A stretch of 64,000 nucleotides of DNA from GCA-016699445 sp964555055 (GTDB lineage Bacteria; UBA10199; JACPAL01; GCA-016699445). Below are positions 1 through 10,191 of this stretch, in pieces; the stretch's first letter is position 1; each line of letters starts with the position of its first letter. The notes beneath the pieces were generated by a model. It searched no databases. It saw only the letters and a program-made list of their open reading frames with translations, and was not told the DNA's origin. The stretch covers positions 124,001 through 188,000 of the forward strand of contig CAZKQW010000002.1 in assembly GCA_964555055.1 (NCBI GenBank), read 5' to 3'. The position numbers and the translations under genes were made by a program.

Positions 1-3000
1 TCCGTTGGCGGAAAAAGAACGCTCCACCGTCAGCTTTTCAGTTCCTGAGGGATTGATAAAAAAGTGTTCTTTAACGGGATTGCCTGTGCGGTCGTATTCA
101 AAAGCCTTTTTTCGCAGGACGTTATTTGAAGCATCTTTTTTAGTCTGCGTTTCAGGCCTGTCTCTGATTTTAAGAATTCCAAAAAAAGATTGAGGGACAT
201 AGGTTATGTTTAAAGAAAGGAAAGGATGATCTTCAGCATCCGAATGGGTTTCTTTTGTGATATTTCCATTCTCATCATACTCATAAGATACTTTTGATTT
301 ACGCGCAGTCGTGGACATGGCTTCATAAACAAACTTTTTCAATTCCGTCATCTTAGGAAAGCAAATGGGTTCTACCGGAACACCCGGAGAAATGTCCGCC
401 AATGGAGGACAGGATACTTCCCACCTTGTCTCTTGGCGCATGACTTCACGGGGGCCTTCTTTAATGATAGTGAGATAAGGTCGTCCTGATGCGGGCCATG
501 GACCATAACCTTCAGCATCAAAATATCCTAAATCAGCTGGCAAACTATCGATGTCTCCTAAAGACTGTCGGTAATAGGATAGAGAAGATTGGGAAGACCA
601 GGCTTCGCCAATGCCTAGGGCCTTTTTTTTACTCACTTCTTGGAAGCCGTTAAATCGAGCAGAACGTTTCAAAGTCAGCGTCGCTGCAGTGATATCTTCG
701 CTTCTAGAATTTTGCGCATGCCGCACATAAAAATTTCCTCCCAAAAAGTTATACTCCGTCCATCTCATCCCAGGGTGGGCAGCAGCACTGACATCGTCAC
801 TCAATGGAATAAAATTATAATCCTCCTGATAGAGTTTGTAGATCGTGTATAAATTAAACGGCAAGAAGCGGTGCGTGGGGCGCAATTCAAAACGCGGTCT
901 CGCTGTAGGCTGGTACTCCATAGCCATCTTACCGCCGGCGTCATCGGAGACTTCCTTCAAGAGGTCAGCCGGTTGATTGACCGTTTTATCATCCCAAAAT
1001 AAAGGGGCTGACGCGAAATGAATCGCATTCATGTGCAAATAATAAGTTTCATATGTTTGCGATCCCTGTGGTTGAGAGGCGTATCTGCCTCTCCACACGC
1101 TACGATCGGGGAAGCCATCGCCATTCATATCTTGCAAAAACAGAAAGCTTTCCGGGTTCTCACCGTCCGTCTGGTTATAGATAAAACCGCAACTGGGAAC
1201 GAGATCGTAACCAGGCCGAGAATGGACGACGGGGTCTTGCATCGTGGTCGCGGATGAGAATTGAGAATAGGAACCTCGAGTCAGACCTCTATAAAAATAG
1301 AACTTCAGCTGACATCCGTCCGCATTGGAAGCTTCGACTCTGTCCAAAAAACCGTCGCCATTCACGTCGATCAAATCGGATTCTTTGCCTAATAACGATT
1401 GAAATCTCGTGTTACCGATCGGATCGAGCATTGCTATGACCGTATAGCCATCCGTATCGTAGGTTATAGAGCCATCCGGCAAAGACCTTCTTCTGGGCCG
1501 TGACCAATCGTTCCCGTTATTGAAGAAGACGACAAAGCCATTATCCATCGTGGAGGATGGGTTTAAAATCGAGCCAATCACCCTATCAGGCAAACCATCA
1601 CCATTAAAATCTTTGATCGATGTGTAAATACGCTCATCACGTGTGCTGGTGATGAGGGCTCTATGCCTGTTGGTCGGATTCAAGACCATTGTGGGATCAT
1701 GCCATTCGGCATAATCCGTCTTAAAGCCATTACCTGTGTTGTAAAAAACAAGAAACGTTCCTATATCCACCCGGTGCTCAGGAACTACGGAAGCTTCGGG
1801 CGCACGATCACTCACGACGCGATCCACCAAACCATCGCCGTTCATATCTATGAATCCCTTGAATTGATCGGAAGTCCCAGCCCATTCTCCGACGTAAGGA
1901 TCTCTCCAAGTCACGGGGATTGACCACCCATGACCTGTATTAAAAGCTATCAAAAAATTAGCAGTTTCATCCCTCCTAGAAGATCCTCGCACAAAACTAC
2001 GGACGATCCTGTCCGGCAAAGCATCGCCATTTATATCCATTAAAAACAACCATTGATGACCATCCCGACTCGAATTGAGTTTGCCTCTCCATGGAGGATC
2101 TTCACGGTAACCCATGCGGCCGATGAACGGGTCCGTCCAATGCGATAGGGGTCCCCGATGGATAAAATCCTTTCCGTTATTGAAATAAATTTCAAAAGAA
2201 CCATCGACATTAGCGACGACTTGGTCTTGAAGCGCGTCGCCATTCATATCGGCAAAAGTCAACGATTCACCGACTTTACCCTCGATTTCCCTACCCGTAA
2301 TTACATGACCGGCTCGACGTGCGTACAGGCTACTGAACTCTAGTTCGTCTTCGCCATAATAATTAAAACGGGTTTCTGGCAGACGCTCTCCACCGGCCAT
2401 CTGTTGAATGCTTGATAAAAGACGCAATCTCTTTTTGGAAGACGGGGTATATCGAAGTTGGAAACTTTGAAGAACTTCCGCTCCTTTAAGGATATCAATT
2501 CTATCCAAGGCGGAATAATAGTCGGGATGTTTCAAAAAACTATCCCGAAATAACGGATAAAAACCGACATTAGCGTCATCCGCAAAAGGATGCGTAACGA
2601 AATTGATGTCAATATCCTGATAATGAATATTCGTGGGCGAATGAAATGGGTTATAATTCACCAGAAGCTCATTCTGGTTAGGATCCAAGACTTTTGATAA
2701 ATACCAACGCATCACGCGGTAGTTATAAAGAGGATCATAACTCACACCCGGGCTCATATCGGTAAGTTCTATGGGGGTTTCTCGATCCCGGGGAGTATCC
2801 CCGAAAAAATAACGAACACCGCTTTTATCGATGGCGACCCACCCTCCGTCTTGATAATGTTCGGGATACACGCCTTTTAAATGAATATAATGTGTGAATG
2901 AGCCTTGAATCTGAGCCTGATAATATTCGGCGACCATTCCAAAAGGAGGCGTGATGCCATAATCGGCAGGATTTCCATAAGAGGATCGAGATCCCAGCGT

Positions 3001-3423
3001 ACCGAGGTATTTCAAAGCCTCCGATTGTCCACCTCTTCTGATCTCGAAACTTTTTCCCGAGTAATAATCAATGAGTCCATTTTCGTCTGGAATTCTAACA
3101 ATGGCACCTAATTCCAATTCCCACCCATAACCAACCCAACTATTCGAATTTTTACGTGAACTATTATAACTTAAAGATACCGTTGGCTTCACGCCACCGC
3201 GTGCTGGAGGGGTTGGGATTTCAATCGAGTAATTCGCCGAACCCGTAAACTCATCCGGTTCGATACTGGATGAGGCTGAAGAGTTAGTCCCTCCGGAAGT
3301 CACGAGACCCGCTGAGGTGGACGATACCAGCACTCCAATGTCTGATGGAGCTTGAGCCCAAAGCGATGCAGAAGCTGTTAGAATAAGTGACGCAAAAACG
3401 ATAATCTTCATTTTTTTGCCCAT
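1..3423 (-). CDS. SpvB/Rhs-family secreted protein, 3' part missing
   Basis: The frame stays open from an ATG at 3423 to the window edge (1141 codons), so the C-terminus lies outside. The ATG at 3423 has GGGGA six bases upstream; a second in-frame ATG at 3411 is also possible. A signal peptide ending near SLWAQA is followed by an SpvB-type head (GSANYSIEIPTPPARGG, then WVGYGWELELG) and six FG-GAP/VCBS-like repeats of the form DxNGDGxxDR. The visible C-terminal part resembles the start of the YD-repeat region. It is a clear paralogue of the protein at 11254-18303, with matching repeat number and order. In the SpvB/TcB/Rhs family such heads form a shell that encloses a C-terminal effector; whether this copy carries one cannot be seen. 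Confidence 0.85.
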   Translation of the reverse strand, partial: MGKKMKIIVFASLILTASASLWAQAPSDIGVLVSSTSAGLVTSGGTNSSASSSIEPDEFTGSANYSIEIPTPPARGGVKPTVSLSYNSSRKNSNSWVGYGWELELGAIVRIPDENGLIDYYSGKSFEIRRGGQSEALKYLGTLGSRSSYGNPADYGITPPFGMVAEYYQAQIQGSFTHYIHLKGVYPEHYQDGGWVAIDKSGVRYFFGDTPRDRETPIELTDMSPGVSYDPLYNYRVMRWYLSKVLDPNQNELLVNYNPFHSPTNIHYQDIDINFVTHPFADDANVGFYPLFRDSFLKHPDYYSALDRIDILKGAEVLQSFQLRYTPSSKKRLRLLSSIQQMAGGERLPETRFNYYGEDELEFSSLYARRAGHVITGREIEGKVGESLTFADMNGDALQDQVVANVDGSFEIYFNNGKDFIHRGPLSHWTDPFIGRMGYREDPPWRGKLNSSRDGHQWLFLMDINGDALPDRIVRSFVRGSSRRDETANFLIAFNTGHGWSIPVTWRDPYVGEWAGTSDQFKGFIDMNGDGLVDRVVSDRAPEASVVPEHRVDIGTFLVFYNTGNGFKTDYAEWHDPTMVLNPTNRHRALITSTRDERIYTSIKDFNGDGLPDRVIGSILNPSSTMDNGFVVFFNNGNDWSRPRRRSLPDGSITYDTDGYTVIAMLDPIGNTRFQSLLGKESDLIDVNGDGFLDRVEASNADGCQLKFYFYRGLTRGSYSQFSSATTMQDPVVHSRPGYDLVPSCGFIYNQTDGENPESFLFLQDMNGDGFPDRSVWRGRYASQPQGSQTYETYYLHMNAIHFASAPLFWDDKTVNQPADLLKEVSDDAGGKMAMEYQPTARPRFELRPTHRFLPFNLYTIYKLYQEDYNFIPLSDDVSAAAHPGMRWTEYNFLGGNFYVRHAQNSRSEDITAATLTLKRSARFNGFQEVSKKKALGIGEAWSSQSSLSYYRQSLGDIDSLPADLGYFDAEGYGPWPASGRPYLTIIKEGPREVMRQETRWEVSCPPLADISPGVPVEPICFPKMTELKKFVYEAMSTTARKSKVSYEYDENGNITKETHSDAEDHPFLSLNITYVPQSFFGILKIRDRPETQTKKDASNNVLRKKAFEYDRTGNPVKEHFFINPSGTEKLTVERSFSANG

Positions 3424-3450
3424 GAAATCCCCACAGGATTTTTACAGCGA

Positions 3451-4956
3451 TTAATCCCCTATTCCCGCGTCCGCTAAAGTCGAATCAACGCATCTTCTCA
3501 CCCAGGATGTCTCATTCATAAAAACGCGAGAGCCGCCGGTGATGGTGGCATAACCATCCGCGAAAACGACGACCAGGTCTTGTCGACCGTCCCCGTTCAA
3601 GTCCGTTGAGACCGCCCCATAGGTATCGGGCTGACGACCTATGCCTCGAGAGGGATTCGCAATACCTAAACTCGTCGCGATATCTCGATAATAGGCCACA
3701 CGGCCATCGTCCCCTAAAATAGGGAGATAAAAAAGATTGGGATAGCTTCTAGATATCGAAGGATCTTGCGCGCGAGCGATGAAGAGTGCGGGATGCCCAT
3801 CCCCTACCGTGTCCGTGGCGACAATCTCTCGAGTAGGGCCCGGATCCGTCAGGTTAAAATCCCTAGCGTGATCGGTGAAATGAAGACCTATGCCTCCATC
3901 GATCATCACACCATCCCGTAAGAAAACATAATTAGGTCCTTGATAATTACCGACAAATAAAGATGGGGTGTCACCCGCATTCATAGCTACCCACGCCGCG
4001 GCTACGCTAGCACCCGCTGCTCGCGTGCCCAAAGCATCCTCATAACGGCCGTAAAGGTTGGTGGCCGTATCGAGAATAAAATGCCGATTGGCGCCTGTGG
4101 GGTTAGCCACGTAGATATGCTGTCGTCCATCGATACGGGAAACGGCAAAGTCATAGGCTTCGCCGGAGCGGTCAGAGATATTCCAAAGATCGTTCGCGGC
4201 TCGCCAACTTCCGCTCTCGTATTGGTAAGCTCTTAGGCCTTCTTCCGTGCCAAAAAGAAGCGTCCCGGAAACAAATACGGCGGCATGACTCTCCAACCGC
4301 TGATCGGCCGGCGACAGCACGTTTTCAACGCGAACAAAGCCGGCGGGAGTCGATTGATACAAGACACCTCCCCTTCCTGGCTCCGTCCAGCGGGATTCGT
4401 CTTTTACGCCGTAAAAATAAATATCGGGAAGACCATCTCCATTGAAATCACCGATAGCAGCACCTTCACTAGCGGGCGCATTCCCCAAGCCAACGCTTCC
4501 CGTCACCTCGTTAAAGTGCCCACGACCATCATTACGGAAAAGAGACGGCTTCGAATAACCACGGACGAGCAGAAGGTCGGAATGACCATCGCCATTATCA
4601 TCCAAAACATCCGCATCCACGAAACGATTTGGGCTTCCTAATCCTGCATTCATGGCCGTTTCGGAAAAACGCACGCATAAGTATCGATCGCCACTACGAC
4701 GATCGTTGACTAAGACGCCCACGCAAGGTTCCGGCACGCAAGCATCCGGGACCCGATCCGCATCGGAAGCGACGGATTTTACCGCATCCCGAGCCACAGG
4801 TATCCGATCATAACCCACATCCGCCCTCATCACGCTTATATCCAAAAAACCGGCGTCGGGAATATTGGTCGGAATATCTGGGATGCGATGCTCACCGGCG
4901 CAGCCATAAAGCACGGCGCTAAAACCCAATGACGAAACCAACGAATTCCGGATCAT
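3451..4956 (-). CDS. FG-GAP/VCBS-repeat lipoprotein
   Basis: A 501-residue protein. The start is placed at ATG 4956, which overlaps the upstream stop as ATGA and puts a short hydrophobic segment with lipobox LYGC directly at the N-terminus; an earlier in-frame start at 5010 would bury it. After a low-complexity linker come repeats of the integrin-alpha/VCBS type (DVLDDNGDGHSDLLLV, IGDFNGDGLPDIYF, DLNGDGRQDLVVV), which usually fold as beta-propeller blades and bind calcium. It is probably anchored in the outer membrane. It is translationally coupled to the beta-helix protein upstream, and the SpvB/Rhs gene follows 27 bases after its stop, so it is probably part of the same export or surface complex. 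The exact role is unknown. Confidence 0.8.
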   Translation of the reverse strand: MIRNSLVSSLGFSAVLYGCAGEHRIPDIPTNIPDAGFLDISVMRADVGYDRIPVARDAVKSVASDADRVPDACVPEPCVGVLVNDRRSGDRYLCVRFSETAMNAGLGSPNRFVDADVLDDNGDGHSDLLLVRGYSKPSLFRNDGRGHFNEVTGSVGLGNAPASEGAAIGDFNGDGLPDIYFYGVKDESRWTEPGRGGVLYQSTPAGFVRVENVLSPADQRLESHAAVFVSGTLLFGTEEGLRAYQYESGSWRAANDLWNISDRSGEAYDFAVSRIDGRQHIYVANPTGANRHFILDTATNLYGRYEDALGTRAAGASVAAAWVAMNAGDTPSLFVGNYQGPNYVFLRDGVMIDGGIGLHFTDHARDFNLTDPGPTREIVATDTVGDGHPALFIARAQDPSISRSYPNLFYLPILGDDGRVAYYRDIATSLGIANPSRGIGRQPDTYGAVSTDLNGDGRQDLVVVFADGYATITGGSRVFMNETSWVRRCVDSTLADAGIGD

Positions 4957-7286
4957 AAAGACCTCGAACACATCCATGCCTCTTGGGCGGGGTTCGGAAT
5001 GTGCCGGCAATTGTCCCTTCCATCCGGCACGCCATCGTTATCCGAGTCCCCGTACAAGGGAGAGGACTCCCCTTGATCGTTATCCCAAACGCCGTTTTGA
5101 TTGGTATCTTCCTGGCCATCCATCAGCCCATCACCATCCGTATCGGAGTGAAAAGGATCGGTATCAAATCTATCCGGATGATAAATCGCATCTCCATGGG
5201 TTTCGGACCAGTCATTAAGACCGTCATGGTCTGTATCGGCGGAATATGTGCAGGTTTCTCCGGCGTCACACGAGCCATTCCTATTTCGATCTTCGACGCT
5301 ATCGGGTAGCCCGTCCCCATCCGTGTCCGTCAGGTCATAACGCGAAGCAGAACGTGCAGCCCCCTCGTGAATTTCATGGGAATCAATGATGCCATCCATA
5401 TCAAAATCCCGTCCCGCCTCTACATTTAGGGAAAACTCCGAAGTGTTTCGGTCGCTATCATGGCTCAATAAAGAAACTTTTTGATCCTCAAAGGAATTAA
5501 AATTAGCGTGAGGCGGGATTCGAAAGGTTCGTGCGGATATCTCCGAATCCCCCAAAAAGATATGGGCTCCGCCATGAGTACGGGCACGCAACACGTCTTC
5601 ATCGCTGACGCGATACATTTCGATTTGAGCGCCATGTCTAGCGAGGCCCCAGCTCCAATAGCGCGCATCCCCCGTGGGAGACGGGACGAGAGGAAAAGCC
5701 TGCAAATAGTCAGCGTAATTGAGAAGCGAATTCGGCCCCACATCGACGTCTCCCAGATCATTGGAAGTGATTCCGTCTCCAAAAAGATCCAGGTCGGGCT
5801 CGGCACCGTAGTTATTCGAAATTACATTGCGAGTGATCCAATTCCCATACGTATCAGAACCACCCCGCACGATGATACCGGCGTCGCTATTATATTGGAT
5901 GATATTCGCATGGCTTTCGAAGTCAGGTCCCCCGATCGTATTATCGGTCGAACCCGCTTCGATCAAAATTCCTGTTCCACTGGCCGCATCCTTCTTGAGA
6001 CATTTTAAATCAGGTATGGGAAACGGAGATTTCTCGGGGCAACCGCCGTTGGCCAAGAATCTATTTTTATAGAGCCAAAAATCGCTTCCAATCAAGACGA
6101 CACCCGAACCGCCATTCGAATGAACGTCATTTTCCAAAACCTCGCCGTGATTTCCTTGCAGAACCATGCCATCCTGCATGGCCTCCCTCACCTGATTGGT
6201 CGCGATGCGCATGCCTTGTCCATGAAGAAGCATTCCGGAAACTTGGACTTCCGACACTTCGTTCTTTTGAACGATGCTCGCGTCGATTTTGCCGAAAATT
6301 CCGTTGCGGCGACTCCTATGAATCTGATTCTCACGGATCAGAAGAGAACGGCCTTCGAGGGCCATACCGTCGCCAAAGGTGTTGGAGATGGAATTCGACG
6401 CGATCTCTCCCCCATCGCCTCGGTATAAAATCCCTTCTTGCCCTGAATCCGCTACCGTATTCGATAAAATATGCCCTGAACTCCCTTCATATACGATGCC
6501 GCGTGCCCGGGATGCCTGAAGGCTGTTATGATCGATTTGATTCTCATCGCCTTGCGCTAAAATCCCGGCATTCATACTTTCCTGAATGGTATTTTGATAA
6601 ATCTGATTCGCGACTCCCGTCGCTAGGATGCCGAATTGGCGTAAAGACCCGATACGGTTGTTGCGGGCTACGTTCGAGTCGGAACCTAACTGGATGGCCG
6701 TAATGGCGTTCGCCAAGAAAACATTGTCCTCGATCATGTTTTGGCTTCCGTTCATGCCTGCATCGGTCGTCTCTAAAACACGCGTTGTCAGGACTCCGTA
6801 AAGACTGGCATCGGAAAATCCCGCATCGCTGCGCCCAAAGTTGTTATGGGCCACATGATTGAAGCGCCCGAACAGGCAAATATCCGTTTCACCCCCGTAA
6901 AGCGTCAGACGCTCTAAAGTATTCCCGTCCGAATAAACGTTGAAGGAACAGTATTCCTCAGGGCTGGATATCGTGGTGGCCGGCCAGGAGGACATGACGA
7001 GACGCGTTTCGTGAGACTCATGACCCATCACATGGATATGCCCCTGACAATTGCGCGGGATCGATAAGGGACTCAGGAGTCGTATAGTGATCGGCCCTAA
7101 AGCGGCCGGAGTCATGAAGAGGATCAGATCGTCTCCCGGGGTCTCGCAAGCGCTTTGAATCTGCACCCTCAGAGAGCCTTCACCGATGACGTCGTCATAA
7201 TTATGAACATACCATGTTTCGGCATGTAACGATGTTATCCAGAGCAATGAAGCGAAAGAGAATAAAACGACCTTTATTTTTCTCAT
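4953..7286 (-). CDS. Secreted right-handed parallel beta-helix protein with TSP3-like tail
   Basis: A 777-residue protein with a signal peptide (cleavage expected after SLHA). Residues of about 60 to 480 carry many degenerate repeats of roughly 22 residues with N-rich turns (for example NHNSLQASRARGIVYEGSSGHILSN, shown by its NxI/GIxxxG rhythm), the pattern of PbH1/NosD-like beta-helices. Residues of about 640 to 760 hold aspartate-rich thrombospondin type 3-like repeats (DTDGDGLPDSVEDRN, DSDNDGVPDGRDNC), normally calcium-binding. No catalytic site typical of polysaccharide lyases was recognised. It sits between the OmpA-domain gene, 15 bases upstream, and the VCBS lipoprotein, whose start overlaps its stop. 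A surface adhesin or scaffold is the simplest guess. Confidence 0.8.
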   Translation of the reverse strand: MRKIKVVLFSFASLLWITSLHAETWYVHNYDDVIGEGSLRVQIQSACETPGDDLILFMTPAALGPITIRLLSPLSIPRNCQGHIHVMGHESHETRLVMSSWPATTISSPEEYCSFNVYSDGNTLERLTLYGGETDICLFGRFNHVAHNNFGRSDAGFSDASLYGVLTTRVLETTDAGMNGSQNMIEDNVFLANAITAIQLGSDSNVARNNRIGSLRQFGILATGVANQIYQNTIQESMNAGILAQGDENQIDHNSLQASRARGIVYEGSSGHILSNTVADSGQEGILYRGDGGEIASNSISNTFGDGMALEGRSLLIRENQIHRSRRNGIFGKIDASIVQKNEVSEVQVSGMLLHGQGMRIATNQVREAMQDGMVLQGNHGEVLENDVHSNGGSGVVLIGSDFWLYKNRFLANGGCPEKSPFPIPDLKCLKKDAASGTGILIEAGSTDNTIGGPDFESHANIIQYNSDAGIIVRGGSDTYGNWITRNVISNNYGAEPDLDLFGDGITSNDLGDVDVGPNSLLNYADYLQAFPLVPSPTGDARYWSWGLARHGAQIEMYRVSDEDVLRARTHGGAHIFLGDSEISARTFRIPPHANFNSFEDQKVSLLSHDSDRNTSEFSLNVEAGRDFDMDGIIDSHEIHEGAARSASRYDLTDTDGDGLPDSVEDRNRNGSCDAGETCTYSADTDHDGLNDWSETHGDAIYHPDRFDTDPFHSDTDGDGLMDGQEDTNQNGVWDNDQGESSPLYGDSDNDGVPDGRDNCRHIPNPAQEAWMCSRSL

Positions 7287-7301
7287 GTCATGGTCCTTTG
7301 G

Positions 7302-8825
7302 CTAATTTCCCGATTCCCGCGGAAGAGGTTGACGGGGCACGGGTTGAAACGACCAATGCACTCTAACCGAACCTCCCGAATCATCCGCCCTCGCATCTTC
7401 CGGCCGAGGCACGCATTCATGCGGAGTGCGCGTCGAGGTGGGACTTAACGTGAAGGTCACGGCATTATTGAGGTAATAATGGGTATCCCCTCCTGGGGCT
7501 GCGACAATCCGCGCTATATCAGAACCATGGGCACTCTGTTCATCGACGATAATGCGGTCTGAAATATCCGTATGGACTCTATCAAAGTACGTTTTCACGG
7601 CGAGAACCCGCTCTCGACTCGCGTCCCGATCGACACGGGAGGTGTGCCCAACGGAATAGCCGTCCAAAATCAAATAAATGTCTGGGTCCAGGCGCCTAAT
7701 ATCCGCCGCCAGTCGGTCCAGAGCCATGTCGCGAGAAGAAAGCTGCAATTGATCGAGCCTCACGCGGGTCCTGAGAGTCTCCACGCGCGTCTGTCCCGGA
7801 TAAAATTGGAAACTTCTCCAAGGAGGCGGTGGCTGTCCTTGAAACCACAGGGTACTCGCATGGCTCGCGAGACATAAAGCGCGTTCTCCTTCATTTAATT
7901 CCCTGATCCTCCTCGCGTAATCGTCCTGAGTCGGTTGGTTTGAAATTCCCCGACTGACGGCATTAAAAAGATTTCGGTAATTATTTTCTGCGACATTGGC
8001 CCTTCCCCTCTCCCTCTCGATCGCTACGGCATCAATAGGCACGGGAAAACGTGTCGGCCGAGGGTCATAGGATAGTCGAATCCCAAATAATAAGGCCCGG
8101 CCTTCATAGCCGGTAGGAGATCGCCCTTCGATCTGGGAGGATTGAAACAGACTCTCTATGAGCCAATAAGACGCGGTGAGGGCGACGGAAAATCGTTCTT
8201 CGGACCATCCAACCACCGCCGCTTCAACTCCCATTAACCCATTCAAATCAACCGTCGGTAAGGGCTGGACATGTTCCGCGATACGGCCAAAATTTTGCTC
8301 CGCGTAAGCGAGTCCTAAACCCACGTAAAGCGTCACATCCCCCGCTAAAAAATCTTCAAGACGAAAGACTCGCTGCCTTACAGCCGCGCAAGCATACCCA
8401 CCCACCATGAAAGAACCATTATTGTGAAAATCACCCCATACGACCGACCCCTGCAAAGCTCCTCCGAGGGCTCCTTGCCACCATCGTCCCTCTCCCCATG
8501 AGGTACGAAGATATTGAAGATGGGCCCCGACAGATTGGTAATAGTTCTCATAAGGATCATGGGCTCCCCTTTCCGTAAGATCAAATTTACCGGCCCGTAG
8601 GCTTATTTCGAAGCGATCCCGACTGCGGCTATAAACTTCCGTAGGCGGCGGCACGCGTACGGTAGGTCCCGCTTGGACGACGGAACGAACCTCAACCGTT
8701 ACACCGCTAGGAGCAGCCGAGGGTGGCTCTGCCGTTAGGGATAGGATCGGCAACCGTGGTGCCGGCTGAAATGGTGGTTCCAGTACCAAACGCCCTATTA
8801 AATGATATTTTGAGAGATCGACCAT
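7302..8825 (-). CDS. OmpA-C-like domain protein with beta-rich middle, no visible signal peptide
   Basis: A 507-residue protein. The ATG at 8825 follows AAGGAG at good spacing, ten bases after the preceding stop. Residues 1-70 are proline-rich and hydrophilic and show no signal peptide. Residues of about 70 to 260 have alternating aromatic/glycine strands like an outer-membrane barrel. Residues of about 375 to 480 resemble a divergent OmpA-like peptidoglycan-binding domain (LDPDIYLILDGYSVGHTS, DASRERVLAVKTYF). The usual Asn and the second half of the motif are weak. The lack of an export signal on an envelope-like domain is odd; a non-Sec route or a cytoplasmic/periplasmic assembly role is possible. 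Gene order suggests function with the SpvB/Rhs proteins. Confidence 0.6.
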   Translation of the reverse strand: MVDLSKYHLIGRLVLEPPFQPAPRLPILSLTAEPPSAAPSGVTVEVRSVVQAGPTVRVPPPTEVYSRSRDRFEISLRAGKFDLTERGAHDPYENYYQSVGAHLQYLRTSWGEGRWWQGALGGALQGSVVWGDFHNNGSFMVGGYACAAVRQRVFRLEDFLAGDVTLYVGLGLAYAEQNFGRIAEHVQPLPTVDLNGLMGVEAAVVGWSEERFSVALTASYWLIESLFQSSQIEGRSPTGYEGRALLFGIRLSYDPRPTRFPVPIDAVAIERERGRANVAENNYRNLFNAVSRGISNQPTQDDYARRIRELNEGERALCLASHASTLWFQGQPPPPWRSFQFYPGQTRVETLRTRVRLDQLQLSSRDMALDRLAADIRRLDPDIYLILDGYSVGHTSRVDRDASRERVLAVKTYFDRVHTDISDRIIVDEQSAHGSDIARIVAAPGGDTHYYLNNAVTFTLSPTSTRTPHECVPRPEDARADDSGGSVRVHWSFQPVPRQPLPRESGN

Positions 8826-8834
8826 AAGAGCTCC

Positions 8835-10058
8835 TTAGTGAGCTTGCGCTGAAATAGTGACGCGTTGACGTCCGCATTCGAAAGATCGAATTTCCAACTG
8901 ATCGTTGAAATTTCCGGAACGGGTATGCGGGAAGACAACGGGTAACCGCAATTCTTCACCCGCTGCCAAAGTGAATCCTCTTAAGCCAGGTGCCAGCTCC
9001 GGCCGGGTCGTTGAGACGACGAAACTCCAAGAAGCCTGATCGGCATTAGGCGGCTGAGTGTCGGTGACGGCTTGGCGATTGGCTAGCGTCACGTCTCTTA
9101 CGGCAACCTCTTGATCCGTTACCGCAGGGTCTCCGAAATCAAGGTCTCCGGGAGTGATTTGACAATCGGGCATTTGCGCCCCCCGACCTCGCACGGGAAT
9201 CACTTGAAATAAACCACTCCCCCGCATCATTAAGGAAATGCGTCCGGAAACCTCGCCCCTCTGTCGCGGCACGAAGCTCACCGGAATCAAAACCCGATTT
9301 TCGGGAGGGATAGGACTCAACTCACGCCGAAAGCTACCGACATGGAACACGTCTCCTAATGGCGAACCGTCCGCGGCGGTCACGGTAACGGAATCGATCG
9401 CCGCGATCTCTTCACCGTTGTTTTCGATTTCGATGAACTGATGTTGGTTTCGATAAGTCGCTGCGGGATTGCCGACGCCGAAATCCAAAGATCCCGGCGT
9501 GCGCATCGTGAGATGCGGGATATAGGGATGCAAAGGATCTCGGCCTGTGGCAAGCTCGAGGCCATCCCAAATGCCGTCCCTATCCGTATCAGGGTCCAGA
9601 GGATCCAAACCCATGGCATACTCACGAGGAGCCGGGAGGGTGTCGCCATCGTCGTCGCTCTCCGGATCCATCATTGGGGGCAAACGCCAGCCACACCGTT
9701 GAGCCCATGAAGATAGATTATCTGCGTAAATCGCCCGCACGCGCACGCAGTAAGTCAGGTCGTTCCGCAGGGCCATGATGCCGTTACGGAACGGAACATT
9801 GATCAGCTTGGAGTCGTAAGGCTGGATCGTCGCGCTATAGATGGCCCACGGGGGCAGCGGCCCACCCGTATCCGGCTTGATCTGAATTTCATAAGCCGTG
9901 AGATTGGGATCGGTGATGCCGTTAGTTTCGACGACTAATCCATGATGGATGCGGCCTTCAAGGGTCGACGTCGTGATGTTATTGATGACCACATCCGGAT
10001 ACGCGCTGGCATGACTCGCCCAAAAAAAAGCGCAAAGCGTTAAAATAGTTCTTCTCAT
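8835..10058 (-). CDS. Secreted ASH/choice-of-anchor-type protein with TSP3-like repeats
   Basis: A 407-residue protein with a signal peptide ending near HASA. The first 130 residues resemble a fibronectin-like domain. Residues of about 132 to 180 form thrombospondin type 3-like aspartate repeats (DPESDDDGDTLP, DPDTDRDGIWDGLE). Two beta-sandwich units follow, each beginning with a phrase like SLDFGVGNPA or DLDFGDPAVT. This is typical of ASH/choice-of-anchor D domains, which usually mediate surface attachment or protein contacts. No enzymatic residues are visible. The gene opens the GC-richer downstream half of the locus (8835 down to 1) and is separated from the AT-rich genes 10192-11264 by 133 bases. 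Confidence 0.75.
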   Translation of the reverse strand: MRRTILTLCAFFWASHASAYPDVVINNITTSTLEGRIHHGLVVETNGITDPNLTAYEIQIKPDTGGPLPPWAIYSATIQPYDSKLINVPFRNGIMALRNDLTYCVRVRAIYADNLSSWAQRCGWRLPPMMDPESDDDGDTLPAPREYAMGLDPLDPDTDRDGIWDGLELATGRDPLHPYIPHLTMRTPGSLDFGVGNPAATYRNQHQFIEIENNGEEIAAIDSVTVTAADGSPLGDVFHVGSFRRELSPIPPENRVLIPVSFVPRQRGEVSGRISLMMRGSGLFQVIPVRGRGAQMPDCQITPGDLDFGDPAVTDQEVAVRDVTLANRQAVTDTQPPNADQASWSFVVSTTRPELAPGLRGFTLAAGEELRLPVVFPHTRSGNFNDQLEIRSFECGRQRVTISAQAH

Positions 10059-10191
10059 AATCTCCCCTAAACCTGACCTTTCGTCATCGGTGGGTTTCTG
10101 ACAGTGTTGCTATTTTTTAAAGGAAAATTCCCTGAAAATAAGATTCTTTAGGGTGAAAATCTGCGGATATATTTTCATCCAAAGACTCAAT

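Noticed and set aside
4983..6072. Several plus-strand frames of 80-175 codons opposite the beta-helix gene
   Set aside because: They are shadows of a long repetitive coding region and show no independent ribosome sites or domains.
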